Positions 1 to 12,739 of a DNA stretch of 64,000 nucleotides are shown here, one piece after another. A program made the position numbers and the translations under genes. How positions within the stretch are numbered: position 1 is the stretch's first letter; every line of letters starts with the position of its first letter. The notes under the pieces were generated by a model. That model ran no database searches, was not told where the DNA came from, and was given only the letters and a program-made list of their open reading frames with translations. The DNA comes from Episyrphus balteatus (lineage: Eukaryota > Arthropoda > Insecta > Diptera > Syrphidae): NCBI RefSeq assembly GCF_945859705.1, contig NC_079137.1, positions 30,871,322-30,935,321 on the forward strand. The letters are read 5' to 3'.

Positions 1-1734
1 TTAATGTCCTTATGAATATATCCTTTTACGAATAAATGGTTATAGTAGAGGTTTTTGGGTGATATTGCAGCAGCACACGTTTCGAGTTTCAACCACACAC
101 AGTAAGAGTCCTCTGCATGAATATTGCTGAAATGACTCAGTTTGCTTAAATCTATTCTTCTCTTTCACTTTGGTTTGTTCCTTTCACTTGCTCTGCTTTT
201 ACCTACTGTCGCAATTCTAAGTTGCGTAATTGTTATGAGGCTTCAAAGTTCTCGTTGGAGTTCTCTAGTTTCAGATTCCACTCACCCCTGATACTTCCTA
301 TACCCATAAAAAAAAAAAACTAAGGAGAGAAAATCAATGTTGGTTGTGGTGCAGTTTGCATTATTTGGATGCAAGCAGACAAATTTCCAAACCCAACACG
401 AACCGAATCCAAAATGAGCATCAAGCATCCAGCATCCAACATCCCAAAGCCAGTGTCAGTGGGATGGTTGTTTGTAGACTTATAGAGTCCTACAGGAATA
501 TTCTCCATCCAACCGACCGAGACTACTTAATGTTCAAAAAGTTTGGCAATATATTTATAGGCAAATGGTTCAATATAGCTATCGTCGTTGTTGGTTAGAC
601 GATATAGGAGGTGGAACGGGTCTTATACACACCCAACGGGGTATCGGGTACTTGGCTGGCATGTCGGCCGGGAGGGAATTGTAACATTGGGATTTAAAGT
701 TTCCTGACACCTTTTTGAGGGCATACTTAACAGGTAATGAGGGGTTTAAGCTACTCTGTATAGTATACTAACTAGGCAAAGGTTTGCCGATGAAGTTGTT
801 TTGGTTTTTGGCAAAAATTTCTTGTTGTCATGATATACATAATAATGACTGAAATTAGCACACACTAATGGCTTTTGATGTAATAACATTTAAAAGGGAT
901 TCCAAAATTTTATCCAAAAGACAAATAAATAGTTGATGTAACAACTTTGATGCGAGAGGAGAAAAGACAACAGACATGGATTGCTTTAAACTTTTTATAT
1001 TAAAAACTGTACTCTTCTTTTTAGTAAAGAATGAGAAAACTCATTTCATACTCGTTTTAACTTTGTGTTATATAGAAACAAAGTTTTATATATGCGACAT
1101 TATTATGTTTATGGGACAAAGTTGTTCCAGACTTTGTTTGTCAAGGCTCATATGCGTTTAGGTAATAGTAGCTTGCGTAGGTTTTTTAGGCGAGATGGTT
1201 GTGAAAAGGGGACCTTAATTTCAAACCAAATATTTTGTACCCATACCCATCATTTTCGCACTATTTTTCCCCATGCATTGTGGGATCAGAATATGAGTTT
1301 AATCTCAAAAATGGTTTTGATGGATTTTGAGTTTCAAAAAATCTAATAATATAGCATATTTTCTGGAAAAGAGGAACAAATTAAATTTTTTGAGCTCTAG
1401 GGTCTTGCTTGACCCGGCAGTTGTTGATGCACAGCATTTATTTGTGTATTTATGAATAAGCTACGTGCGAAGCGCTTGTTCGAAAGTACCTACGCCTCGG
1501 ATATGAAATGATTACAGTTTAACGACTTTTGGCTTTTGACCCCAGAAACGATTGACTTCAGAAATGTGTGGACTCCTTTTGAAATGAAGGACCCCACACC
1601 GCCAGATTCCTCTAAGTAGAGGGAGATTTCATGGGGTAAAAGGTGAAACGTATACAGTGCGAAGATTGCACTCGGGCAAGTATAAGTCAACAACTCGTAA
1701 CACTGTACTACGGCGTAGGGTTGTAAAAGTATCA
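1..1734. other. AT-rich non-coding stretch, no gene seen
   Basis: Reading frames here are short and show no family signature. A few unique stretches occur but no repeat pair elsewhere in the window was recognised. Most simply read as intronic or intergenic DNA. Confidence 0.6.
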
Positions 1735-2250
1735 ATTTAAAAGAAATGCATTTGAAATAAAAAAAAATATTTATTGCAAATAAAAAAAATTTTTCATTGA
1801 AAAAAAAATATTTATTGCAACTAAAAAATATTTTGCATAAAAAAAAAAAATATTTAGGTATTGCAAATGAAAACAAAAATGCATTGAAAACAAAATTTTT
1901 ATTGCAAATAAAAATCTTTTGCATTGAAAAAAAAATTAATTTCAAATAAAAAATTTCTGCATTGAAAAAAAATTCAATGCAAAATGTGTGCATTAAACAT
2001 TTTATAAATCTCGTAGTTTTTTTTACAATTATGGCTATGTGACCATACACAAACTTTTTTTAACTATAATATTGGAGATAAAGGTCAAATTTGCAAGAAA
2101 TTCGAAGAGTATTAATAAAAAAAAATATTTAATGCACACATTTTGCATTGGTTTTTTTTTTTCAATGCAGAAAATTTTGTATTTGCAATAAAATTTTTTT
2201 TCTATGCTTAATATTTTTATATGCAATATAAAAATAAAACGATTTTTTAC
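1735..2250. mobile_element. Foldback element built of ATTGCAAATAAA-type units (copy 1)
   Basis: The left arm (about 1740-2000) is a run of degenerate units alternating ATTGCAAATAAAA and TGCATTGAAAA. The right arm (about 2110-2240) carries the reverse complement: AATGCAAAATGTGTGCATT near 1977-1996 pairs with AATGCACACATTTTGCATT near 2130-2149. The unpaired centre (about 2010-2110) contains the text GACCATACAC and AACTATAATATTGGAG. A second, interrupted copy of the same centre and right arm lies at 19960-20116, 21651-21671 and 22894-23060. There is no coding capacity; the reading frames across it are A/T-run translations. The superfamily cannot be assigned from the ends. Confidence 0.7.
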
Positions 2251-5221
2251 AAACCTGCAACTCTGCCTCGAAAAACAATAATTGAAAGACCTCAAGAAAC
2301 TGTATTTGGACTATTGTCAGTAACATAATTTCATGAAAGCACTAGGAGAACGGATCATGAAGGCCAGATTGTGGACTAAAATACATCAAGTCGCCATCAT
2401 ACAGAACCAGTTACAAAGTCATGTCCCCAGGAGAGATGAAGATGGTAGATGACAGTTGCAATAAAAAAGGCGAATGATTTGTAGACTTCTGCATTCTATC
2501 CATTTTGTGAACTAAGTTACTGCGCAAGACAAGTCGATAGACAGATAAACATATTCTTAAAACTAAGCTATCAGCCAATTGACGTTTTACAAGCAGTATC
2601 CTGTCTGAGCGAAAGAGATAAGGGGCCGCTATGAGGATTTGGCAAGAACATCATTTTTACGATAAAAATAATGTACACTTTTTTGCACAACAAATTCGAC
2701 ACGCTGGACTAAAAAAAAAAAACAATTTTTAATCAACAATTTAACATCTTGATCCACAAATAGCCGTAAAATACTTTATTTTGAAGAATATTCTAAGCTT
2801 GGATTTAACTCTTTTAGATGAAATTCAAATATAAAGTTGTGTAAGTTAAAACCAACTGGTCATAGTTTACATAGATACCTATTCCACTTTCAACTGAAAT
2901 CCAAGTTGATAACATCAGAATGTAAACAAAGGACAAAAATGGTAAACAAGAAAAAAAAAGTACAAATATTTTCATCCAAATAGGTAAGAAGCCATTCAAA
3001 CCAACACACAACAGACTGTCACTATCACTTCCCACTGCCAAGTCCTTTGGAAATATTTTTTCAAAACCATCCTTGCTGGTGTTCCTAACAATCCTACCTA
3101 TACCTTCATCTATTTTATTCATCGTCCCTTCCCATCGTCATCACATCAACTATTCACTGCTTCATTGCCATGAGAAGACAACTACCTCGCGAAAAATACT
3201 CCCGCGGATAAATCTCATCTCCATTTTAGCAGCAGGTTAGCGTCATTCGGCGCATTTAGTAAACCATCGAATTGGCTATACCTAGCTATTCCCAGCGTTA
3301 GCATCGCATCGTTGTCGTCGTCATCATTCTCGTTCTCGTTGTCCTCATTGTTAAAACTGAAATTGATTTTTTCGTTTCACTTAGAAAACGAAAAAGCGTA
3401 TATAAAACTGGGTATCCGGAAATTACTCCGATTAAGCGATGCGCCTCACTTTATCATGCCAATGAAGCGCTGTGTTGCACAAGTGAACAACAAACTTTTT
3501 CTGCTGCGTATATGGAACTTACCCCTGCCGCCACCAGCCCGTCTGATAACTTCCCCCCCACCCCGTCCCCCCCGTCCCGATTCAGCAACCTACACAAACT
3601 TTACATCGACGAGTGCAGTTACAAATTGCGGCTATAAATCGTTTTGGTTACAAAATAGTATCTCTTCCACAAAAATATGTATATCATCCCCCAATATCCT
3701 TCCCCCCGCAAAAGAAAGTTGCCACTTTTTTGTTGCCCCCACTATCACTATAGTTTTGTGTGTATATCTCAACGATATCTAAGTGTGTTCGTGTTTGTGT
3801 GAAACTGTGTTCTGTTACAATGAATGACCACATAAAACTCAACGACTTTGACAGTTATTACAAATTGAAACTGTAAATTTTCCCAGAAGGTGGTGGCAGT
3901 TTTTTGACATTACCACCACACTAACACCATCACCCACTCCAACTTCCAGCCCCTAACCAATGCCAAGTTTCAAACACCACCGCACTAGTGATGCCACCAT
4001 ATATCCATCCGTATGCTACTAATGCGAAGTGAGGTGGATTATGGTGTCATAGTTGGCCGAACGGTGTGTGTAGGGAAACCTTTACACAGTCGCGCCTACT
4101 TTCCTCGCGCTGGACACGCTGCTGGATGGATGGATGAATAGACCCATAGTGTTTGGAGTTGGTTGTTTAACGCATTGTTCCGCACCAAATTACCATGACC
4201 CACACCAAAGAACATATATCGCACATACTCCTTCAGGCTATTCATCAGCGTAATAAATATGTTGCATTAATTGCAAAAGTAGTATATCGGGTTAGCCAGC
4301 CTCTCGCGCTCTCGGCCATCACGCAACCACCATTACACGAGAAGGACGACACAGCGCAGCGACAGGGACAGCAACGCTACGCGACGCGACGATCCTTACC
4401 ACAGTTTACACCCTCGCTTTTGCCAGCCGAGTCGAGTAGTAGCAATAAAATCCAGAAAAACACAGGGTGGTTGGCTGCACTGGGCATATAGAAACTCTGC
4501 TTGTTTAGGATGCGAGTTGGTGAATTAATTTTAATTTTTATGACGACGACGGACATTTAATCCGATGGATATATGGCACTAGCTATAATATATTCTCTGG
4601 CGTTTTTATGGTAGCGTACTTTTCCTTGACACATTTATCCTAGTTTATTAGTGTTGTTTGGTGTTGTTGTTGTCAGGCTGTTGTCGTAGCCTAGCATTGA
4701 CCTTTAAACTCTTGACAGTAAAAATTAAAGTCATCTGTGTGCTGAAGATTAGATTGTTTAGGATTGATAGGAATTCATATAATTTACTAGCAGATATGTA
4801 TTTGGGGTTGGAAAATGATAACAGGTAGGTAAATAGGTATTAAAAACAAAATTACAGGCCAGAAAAACCTGTATTAGTATAGTTTTCCTTCCATTAACAA
4901 TCAGTTTTGTTCAAAAAATACAGCATATCTAAACATAAGCTAGAATAATTTTCAGTGTCTGACATGAGACGCTTAGTTAAATAATAAAGATCATAAGAAT
5001 CCATCGAGTCGTTGTTGAGTTATAGAGTTTTTATAGGGATTAATCGAACGTTTCAACCATATGAATTTAATATTGAATTTTTAGTTACGACGAATTATTT
5101 GTTTTGCTAGTTTATGAATCAAATCTAGCTAAAAGTTACTACATTTGAAGCATTTTACTGGCGATTTGGTAGATCTATCAATGTGCCCGTACTTCGTAGG
5201 TAAGATATTGAAAAATAATAT
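2251..5221. other. Non-coding stretch with a less AT-rich island (about 3.1-4.5 kb)
   Basis: From about 3120 to 4500 the composition is noticeably richer in G and C than the flanks, with CGTCGTCGTCATC-like and GCGACGCGACG-like runs and no copy seen elsewhere in the window. The open frames in it (for example 3312-3782 and 4195-4491 on the plus strand) are rich in low-complexity residues and lack recognisable domains. A regulatory island in an intron is plausible; a coding exon is not supported. The rest is AT-rich filler. Confidence 0.5.
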
Positions 5222-5486
5222 TCTTGATTTTCAAATTGAACTAGTTTTAATATTTGTTTCGCAATAAAAAAAAATTATAAAAAAAATGTTACGCATACGC
5301 CACAGTGACCATTGCAGTTTAAATTGAGACACTCAGCAAAATCCAATTCGTTTGATTGTTGCAACCGTCCAGCGGTGGCAAAATCAAGAATGTTCTAAAT
5401 TTAAACCTTAATGGTCACTGTGACGTATGTGTTACATTTATTTATTTTTTTTATTGCGAAACAATTTGAATTTGAAAATCAAGTTA
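5222..5486. repeat. Inverted-repeat element with CACAGTGACC arms
   Basis: Two arms of roughly 100 bases face each other. Left: CTTGATTTTCAAATT, TTTCGCAATAAAAAAA, then GTTACGCATACGCCACAGTG near 5290-5309. Right: CACTGTGACGTATGTGTTAC near 5415-5434, then TTTTTTTATTGCGAAACA and AATTTGAAAATCAAG. The spacer is about 85 bases. Shorter relics of the same arm occur at about 34575-34615 and 61770-61800, so this is a dispersed non-autonomous element. It has no coding potential. Confidence 0.75.
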
Positions 5487-5904
5487 ACGTTCAGTAATAT
5501 GGCAAAACTTCAAACGATTAACTGTAATTTCAAATTTGTCTTTTCTAACACTGACACGAAAAGGCTGTGTGATGAAATCTTTGAAATCTGTGACACGTGA
5601 CGTTATTTGTCGAAATTTCGCTATAATCAAAAATCTAAATCGAATTTGAAAATTTTACAGAGGGAAACTAGATTTTGATATCTAAAAACGTGAGTTCTTT
5701 ATACATACATAAGTTAATAATTATAATTAAAAGTCGCCATTAAAAAGGGAAATTTTAAAATTTGTATGCGATTTGACAGATTTTTTAATGGGGACATTAA
5801 ATATACATGATGGAGATTGGGCCATAGTATTTTTTTTATAAATCGATGAACTCCAAGCTGCATACACGAAGAATCAAGACTTCTCATTTCTAAAAATTGA
5901 AGTA

Positions 5905-6092
5905 TTAAATAGGGTGAATAGGGGTTAAATGGCATTAAAAAAAAATATTTATTTCTAAACGATAAGTCGTAAAAAAGTAATTTTTCTTTTGTTTTTGAGT
6001 TCATTAAATAGGGTAAATAGGGATAAAATGGGAATTGTAAAAAAGATTTATTTTCTAAACGGTAAGTCGAAAAAAATTATTTTTTTTATATG
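5905..6092. repeat. Two-unit tandem repeat of about 98 bp
   Basis: The unit starting TAAATAGGGTGAATAGGG near 5905 recurs as TAAATAGGGTAAATAGGG near 6004. Both units then run through TTTATTTCTAAACGATAAGTCG or its variant TTATTTTCTAAACGGTAAGTCG. Identity is roughly 80 percent by eye. No function is evident. Confidence 0.75.
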
Positions 6093-8042
6093 TATGTACC
6101 TACCTATGTTCGGTAAAATTATAAAAGTATAACCAAAGTACTGAGATAATTAAAAAAAAATTTCAATACTGAGTTATGCATGGCTTTTTATTTTTAAACT
6201 ATTCCACAAAGTGGTTATTATAATCAGGAGAATTTTTTTTACAGAAATTTGAGTTAAATATAGAAAGATAATGAGAAGAAATAAGGGTTCTAATACGATG
6301 TTTTTTCTGAGACAGTCATTTTGGAAATATGAATTTTTGAAAATCAACTATTTTATATGGGTATATATTGAATGGATTTTTATTTTTAGGATTTTTCAAA
6401 AGCTTGCAAAAATTCGCAAACTAATAGAACTTATAAGTAAAAAAGATTAACGTACGTGTGCAATAAAATGGAGAAACTATTTTTTCCTATACAAGGTTTT
6501 TGACAGTTTTTTATATAAATTTTTTGGTACAAAAAAGCTTTCAAAAAATTTTTTTTTTAATCAGCAACCTCTATTTAGTCTGAAAAATGTTTGTGGGTTG
6601 GGCAGTGTTATGGCTAGAAAATTAAGCTAAGCTTACAAGCTATGCTTTTATTTTTTTTTTTTTTTCAAAAAATATACCATCACTACTTTCGGATATATAA
6701 GGCGAATCAACACTTTTAAAGAAGAGGCTATATCAGAGGATTGATAATATCTATGCTCAGTGACGGAAAAATTTAAGCAATGTTACAAATACAAAGATTT
6801 TATAATGTTTTAAACTTACTTTTATAATGTTTAAGAAAAATGTAGATCCATGAAAATCTCTGGACACTTTTACTATTATTCCTAAATTGCTACTGATATG
6901 AATAAAATTAAGGGACACCGTATAATATAATAATATACATATTTTGATAACTCTCCATATCGACAGAAAAATTTATTTTTGCATAAAAAAGTCCTTAAAA
7001 CTAACAAAGTTCCCTCCTGTGTTATCACTGTCTAAAAAAATCAATGAAAATTGTTATTCTTTACCAAGAATATATCTATTTTCTTCCATGTGAATAATTA
7101 TTTTGGCATAAAAAGTTGACACTGAATAAAAGCTAATAATTGTTTATCATCCTGCTCAACATCATTTAAGTTTATCTCACCTGACCTATCTTATCCACCT
7201 TACAGCAGTCTCATAATCATCACTCATTATTATCCACCCCATAAAAAAAAAACCAAGTCACAACTCTCATCACAAAATGTTTTAGAGCAAAGAGTAAGGA
7301 ATGTGGGGACAACACACAAAAAAAATTCGACGACGAGTAGGAGGAAGCAGCAGTAGAATCTACTGAAAGACTCTTGAGTGTGTGAACATGAACATTCTTA
7401 GGAGTATTAGTCAAAACGACGCTCTGCTGCCGGAATGTGCCCTTTGTTTGTTCTGCCATGTGAAACATATTGGAGCTGCTAATGGGGTCATAACTTTGCG
7501 AAAGTAAATTTAAATTTTTTTCATTCTTTATTTTTTGTATGTTTAATTTTTTTTTTGTTTTGACATTTCCCGCAAAACTATGAAAATTCTTTTAGATTTT
7601 AGTTTTGTTTTATAAGCCATGAATTTTTGTGGGTTAATATTTCAAATATATGAAAATGGAGTCATTGAAAAAATTCTTAACTGATCAACCTTAAACATTA
7701 TAAAAAAAAAACACTATCGTTAGCTCAAAACTGAAAAATAGGGGGCTGAGAAGAAACCATTTTCAAAGTTGCCAAACAAACAACGCAAACTCTTTGAAAA
7801 ATTGAAAGAAAGTCACCGAAAAGCAGGGAATAGTACAAGTATTCAAGCAGTATTTCTAGTAGCTTTTAGAAAATATTTGGAGAGGGAGAAATGCCAAAAA
7901 GAAGAAACAATACTGTCAAGATATACCTAGAAGAAGTAGAGGAACTATTAAAAATCTTAACAGCAGCATGGAAATGTTTCGAAAAAACCTGCTTAACATT
8001 GCTTTTATACGATTCTAACATATAGATATGAATGTCTTACAA
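6093..8042. other. AT-rich non-coding stretch
   Basis: This is long A and T runs with short reading frames only. Nothing beyond simple sequence was recognised. The stretch from about 7150 to 7480 is a little more complex but lacks a coding signature. Confidence 0.55.
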
Positions 8043-8050
8043 CATTCTGC

Positions 8051-10093
8051 CAACGGCGGATCCAGGGGGGGGGGGGCACGGGGGCACGTGCCCCCCCCCC
8101 CCCAGAACTTAAAGTTCATACTTAAAGGAAATCAAACTATAAGAGTTTTAAAAATATATGAATAATAACAGAAAGAACTTGAGTGAAACTCTTGTCTATT
8201 TCTGGCTGAAAATGCGAATTTTGTTGATTGTTGCATCCCTTTCCCATTAAAAGCTCCACCTCACAAATAAATAAACGGCTATTTGTTGGGTACACACGAA
8301 TTTTTTTTTTCGATTTAAAAAAAAGTGAATTTTCAAAGTGATTTTGGTGAAAAATTTTGATATGGACATCGAATGACATTGAATGATATATAAAATAATT
8401 GTATATGCAACTCTATTTCATACAGAGTGGTTAAAAAATTTGCACTTTTTTCGTTGTTTTTTTTTTTAACATTAGTGTTTTTAAAATAGCAGAACACGTC
8501 ACAAAATTGCATAAACTATATATTATAGAACTGCTGGATATGTAGAACAAACTTGCATTTCAGAAATTTGCCCAAGTTTGCACCCCGAAAATAAAGACCC
8601 CTTGAAAAAAAACTCCTCAAAAGCGACCCTTACTTATAGATTTTTATAAATATTATTTTATTGAGAAAATTTCTCCAGGGATACCTCTAAAAATATGTAA
8701 AAAAAATAGTGTTCCAAATTTCAAAAGAATCGGTGCAGTAGTTTTGAAGTTATGAGGAGCACCGGCGTTGAAAACATTAGTTGTGGGGATAACGATTTAA
8801 AGTTTTGAACTCTGGACTAAAAGACTAAAACGTTCCTAAGGAAAGTATTAAAATACTCATAACTTGGTCAATTTGGCTCCAAGAGACCTACAATTTCAAC
8901 ACAACATTCTTGAGGTATAAAACAATTTAACCCCTTGTAGCCCCATGTGACATTTCTGTAACAAACCGAAAAAGATTGCATAAAAGCTCTACAAAACTAT
9001 TTTTTTTTCTTTTGAAGCTTCTAATATTATAATCTTTAAGTATTGCTTTATCGAAATAGTACTTCAAATTTCTAATAAATAGTTTTTTCTAACCAATAGT
9101 TTTAAATTGACAGTTAATGTTGAAAGTTGGGTTTTTTTTTTTGAAAATAAGCAAATTTGTGTAAAAACTACGAAATTCAAAAAAAAAATAGTTTTTGTTA
9201 GTAAACCAAACGGGGTTTTATTTTTGGATTTTAGGAAAGTGCCTAAAAATTAATATTAGATAGTTTTTTACTTGAATTTTTGCATTTTTATATAAAAATA
9301 AATTATTTAAACTTTTTTTTTACTCCCAAAATATCGAAATAACTAAGTAAATAATGACTTTATTGAATTTTTAAAAAAATACGTGTTTTATTAAAGATAA
9401 AGGCCAATCGATTGACTTATTAATTTTTAAATTTACAAAAGGTTAATGCAAATAAAAAAAAACAAAACTGGGTTTCTCGGCAAAAAAGTATGATTCAGTT
9501 TTTTTTGTTATTCTTAGGAACTTTAATATTTATTAGAATGAAGTCTTTAGTATTTGACTAAAAACTACTAGGTCATTAACTAATGGTATAATTATGTCCA
9601 TAATATTGCAAAATTTTATACAAAATCAATTAAAAAACGTAAACATTTTTTTTTTTTCAAAATTTCATCTTTAAAACTTAATTTCTCAAAAACTATTTGG
9701 TGAAACAACTTAAGTCAAAAAATTAAATAAAGAATAGATTACTAACTTTAATATAGCACAGAATTGTACGTGCATTTTCTGGTTTTTTATATTTTTTTTC
9801 TTCCGGCTAATCCAGGAGTAAGAGGGTTAGCACTTAAGTGGCTTTTACTGTAACAAGAAAATGAAAATTTTTCCTTCCGAATAACTTTTTGGTCATTTGG
9901 TACCTATTTTATATGGGAAATGTGCCTTAAATATTTTTGGCCAGGTTTTAGACCACTGTGGGTCGTTAAAATTTTCTGCTTGTTAGTCAGTCGTATGGTA
10001 CTTCACTTTATTTCTAACTGTTATTGCTGTTTTTTTTTTTGCCAATCCGTCCCTTGTGCCCCCCTCCAGAAAAAAATCCTGGATCCGCCCCTG
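8051..10093 (-). mobile_element. hAT-like DNA transposon, non-autonomous or decayed (copy A)
   Basis: The terminal inverted repeats are CAACGGCGGATCCAGG at the left end and CCTGGATCCGCCCCTG at the right end. They are flanked by the identical 8-bp sequence CATTCTGC at 8043-8050 and 10094-10101. An 8-bp duplication with CA...TG ends is typical of hAT (P elements also give 8 bp). The 2,043-bp interior has no reading frame above about 95 codons and no transposase motif that I recognise. The strand given is relative to copy B at 20117-21650, which is the reverse complement of large parts of this copy. Immediately inside the left end is a G tract followed by a CACGTG-centred G/C hairpin. Confidence 0.85.
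8065..8103. other. G-tract/C-tract hairpin with CACGTG centre inside the hAT end
   Basis: A run of 12 G, CACG, a further G run, CACGTG and then a run of 14 C make a near-perfect G/C palindrome just inside the left terminal repeat of the hAT-like element. It could fold as a hairpin or contribute to a G-quadruplex. Run lengths may be affected by assembly error. Confidence 0.6.
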
Positions 10094-10101
10094 CATTCTG
10101 C

Positions 10102-12370
10102 AACACTCTTAAAGGTGCGCAGCAGTTTGGTTTGCGGCAAAGCATATCAACCGTACAAGGACAAGGAGACAAGTCTCCGAGAAGTATTATTTATACTGTT
10201 TTGAATCGTTCATATCAAAGAAGATCTAAAAATTCTAGCCTCCAAATTTCAGAAAGACCAACTATTCTCTTTAAAGACGAATCGCAGTGGATTAAAGAGA
10301 TATTGGTCTAGATGACTGGAGTTAGCATTCTAGAGAAGATTGAGTCTTGTCACAGGCAGGGATCCTTGAAAATAAATACACTTAATAATATGAAAAAAAA
10401 AGTTCCTGAACTTTATTCGATCGGATTTTTTGTGTAGCGTTAAAAAAAAATTTGAGTGTTTATTTGTATTTTTTTTTGTTCATAATTTTACGATTTTTTT
10501 TTTTTAAAGACGTTCAAAGTTTTTTTTTTTTAATCGTTCATTTTTTAAATATTCAAAATTGTCTGTCTGAAAACGATATTGCTCTTTGGCCTTTAGCTCA
10601 TTTGCATACATTTTTCTAAAAAGAAAAAATAACTGGTACTTATATCATTCAAATAAAGTTTAAAAATTAAACATGCTAACATTTATAAAATTTTATAAAA
10701 TTTAAAATCGCGTTTTTTGAAATTTTGTCTTGTTTTTTAATTAAACAATTACAAAAGCTCTTTTTTGTAAAAATTCTGGTTGAAATCTGTTTTAGTTGAC
10801 TTGTAATACAGGTATACCGTAAGTTAAAGTTATTTTTTTTTTGTTATATTTTAAAAGTACCTACTAATACAATACTCACAAAAATCTTAATCAAAATCGA
10901 TTGAGCCGTTTTTGAGAAGTTTTTTTTTTTTCGTTGGTTTTTTTTTACTTATTGAGGACGAAATAAAAAATTTGGAAAGCAATATCTCAGAAACGGTAAA
11001 AAAGATAATTTTTGGCCATGTTTTTGAAATTTTATAAATTCAAGTCTGATACAACTTTTTTGATTAAAAATTGTTTTGTTTAAATACAAAATTCGAGTTT
11101 TTTTAATTTTTTGTATGTAGACAATATTAGTTTCAAAGCTCAAGTCCGAAAAATAAGGATATTCCATGGGCTATAATTATAAGCAACTATGCCAAAATCA
11201 GAACTATCGGATTTGACGCTCCATTTTTAATAATTTTTTTTTTTTTTCAATTCTTAAATTCCGTTTCCCGTTGATCCAAACTGATCTTGTCTTCAAAAAA
11301 GTTGAGCTTGTCTAAAAAGAAGTCCATGTAACCCATAATATTTTATTGTTAATTCTTGTGGAATGTGAAAAGTTCCTACGTAATTTCATCTGTCTACTAC
11401 TTATTTTCAAACATTATTCGGTAAAATTCTGACCGTGGTTTCTTACAGAAAAGACTATTTATAAAAAAGTTCAACAACTTTTTACATGATATGCAAATAT
11501 TTTTGGTTTCCATTTTATTAGATCAGGCGTTTGAAAATACCTCAAAATTATGTATCATATCACTAAGAATGTTTCATGCACTACGTATAAAGAAAAACTC
11601 TACCATTCAAAAGGGGACCTTATTTTCTACAATGATAATTTTATTCTGTTCTCACAAAGTGCTTATTGGTTTTTGCAGTATTTCAAAACACTGTCAGTGG
11701 CTATATTTTAAAAACATTAAGCACTGTTTTATTTTTCCAATAATGTTTCACCTATCTTAAAAGTGTCACAAGCAAAGTATTAACTTCCCTATTGTTGAGT
11801 AAATAAAAAAGCTTAAACTCTTATCAAAATAAGGTATTTTAACTCTACATGACGAAAATAACTGAAATATTTTTTTTTCCTCAATTCCTTGTTCAAATAT
11901 TAATAGTATCAAATATTAAAAAGTCAAAGGTTTCATCATTCTACGGCGTCTTATCTTTCTCTATGATTTGAACTCGATTTTTGATGATAAGCCAACAAGT
12001 TATATTTATAAACAACAGCAACATGGTTGAAGGCGCCACATGTGGAAGAAGCATAACAACAAAACTTCATGCTTCCATCGTTTGATTAATTTTATTCCCG
12101 TCAAAGTGTTGGGTTTCAATACTCGTTGCGCTCGCATTTAAAAATAACAAAATAATAATATATTCGTAAGATTGAATTGTTGGATAAGGAATGCGAGACA
12201 CTTTCAACTTAAACGTTGTATATGCTGGTGTAGGTATCTCTTTTGCAACACCTCGTTTCTAAAGACTCTATATAGCATCACTGTGAAAATACTGACTGAC
12301 TTGTGTGGCATTTATGAATTCTTAATAAATAAAAAAAACTGCATCATCATACTTGATAACCAAGTGTAAG
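10102..12370. other. AT-rich non-coding stretch with unassigned old-repeat texture
   Basis: There is no coding signal. Phrases such as AAAATCGATTGAGCCGTTTTTGAG (about 10890-10915) resemble text found inside several other repeats in the window. This suggests decayed transposon DNA whose family and borders I cannot define. Confidence 0.5.
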
Positions 12371-12376
12371 TTTATT
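12371..12376 (-). terminator. AATAAA polyadenylation signal candidate (minus strand)
   Basis: TTTATT on the plus strand reads AATAAA on the minus strand, 90 bases beyond the stop codon of the candidate exon at 12466-12739. The hexamer is common by chance in AT-rich DNA, so its weight comes only from its position. Confidence 0.25.
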
Positions 12377-12465
12377 TCGTTCGTTCGAATTTGATCAATT
12401 TACTTTGTGGCAGAAAAGATTTCCTGTGCAGTCTTCTGCCGTGCAAGATGCAACGGTGGCGAAGA

Positions 12466-12739
12466 CTACGGCGGCGGCGATGGCAACGTCTCATAGTCGT
12501 CTTCGGCACTCAAAGGATAACAATATAAATGCATATGAGGTAGGGGGCCATATCCGCCTTTGATGCGGTCCCATATTGCATCATAATGTTTCTTTGGCTC
12601 CATGCAGTCATAGCTGTATAGTTGGCGGCGGCAGTGGCAGCGGCGTCGTCGGTCTTGTCGGAGGTCCTTTGAGAACGAATTGAATTCATAACTACTTACA
12701 GATCCATACACACTCATACACATTACACACTTATACATT
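12466..12739 (-). CDS. Candidate terminal coding exon, product unknown
   Basis: On the minus strand a pyrimidine-rich stretch ending TTTCCTCCTTTTGTCAG at 12742-12740 is a good 3' splice site. The frame that follows stays open for 90 codons to a TAG at 12468-12466. Codon use is mixed and gene-like (GAC, CTC, CGC, TAC, GAG, CCG), unlike the AT-run frames elsewhere. The peptide has a basic Arg/Cys/His patch (RRRRCHCRR), then YDAIWDRIKGGYGPLPHMHL and an acidic, proline-rich end (EDDYETLPSPPP). I do not recognise the family. Its upstream partner would lie at higher coordinates, beyond the recursive splice sites at 17.05 and 57.78 kb on the same strand. The exon start could instead lie a little further in (an AG also precedes TTATGAATTC). 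It may still be a chance frame in a unique, less AT-rich island. Confidence 0.35.

Noticed and set aside
1490..2050. 186-codon minus-strand frame
   Set aside because: Much of it is the translation of A/T runs of the foldback element (Phe/Lys/Ile repeats).
3312..3782. 156-codon plus-strand frame
   Set aside because: Ser/Pro/Leu-rich low-complexity translation of C and T runs, no domain, no splice or promoter support.
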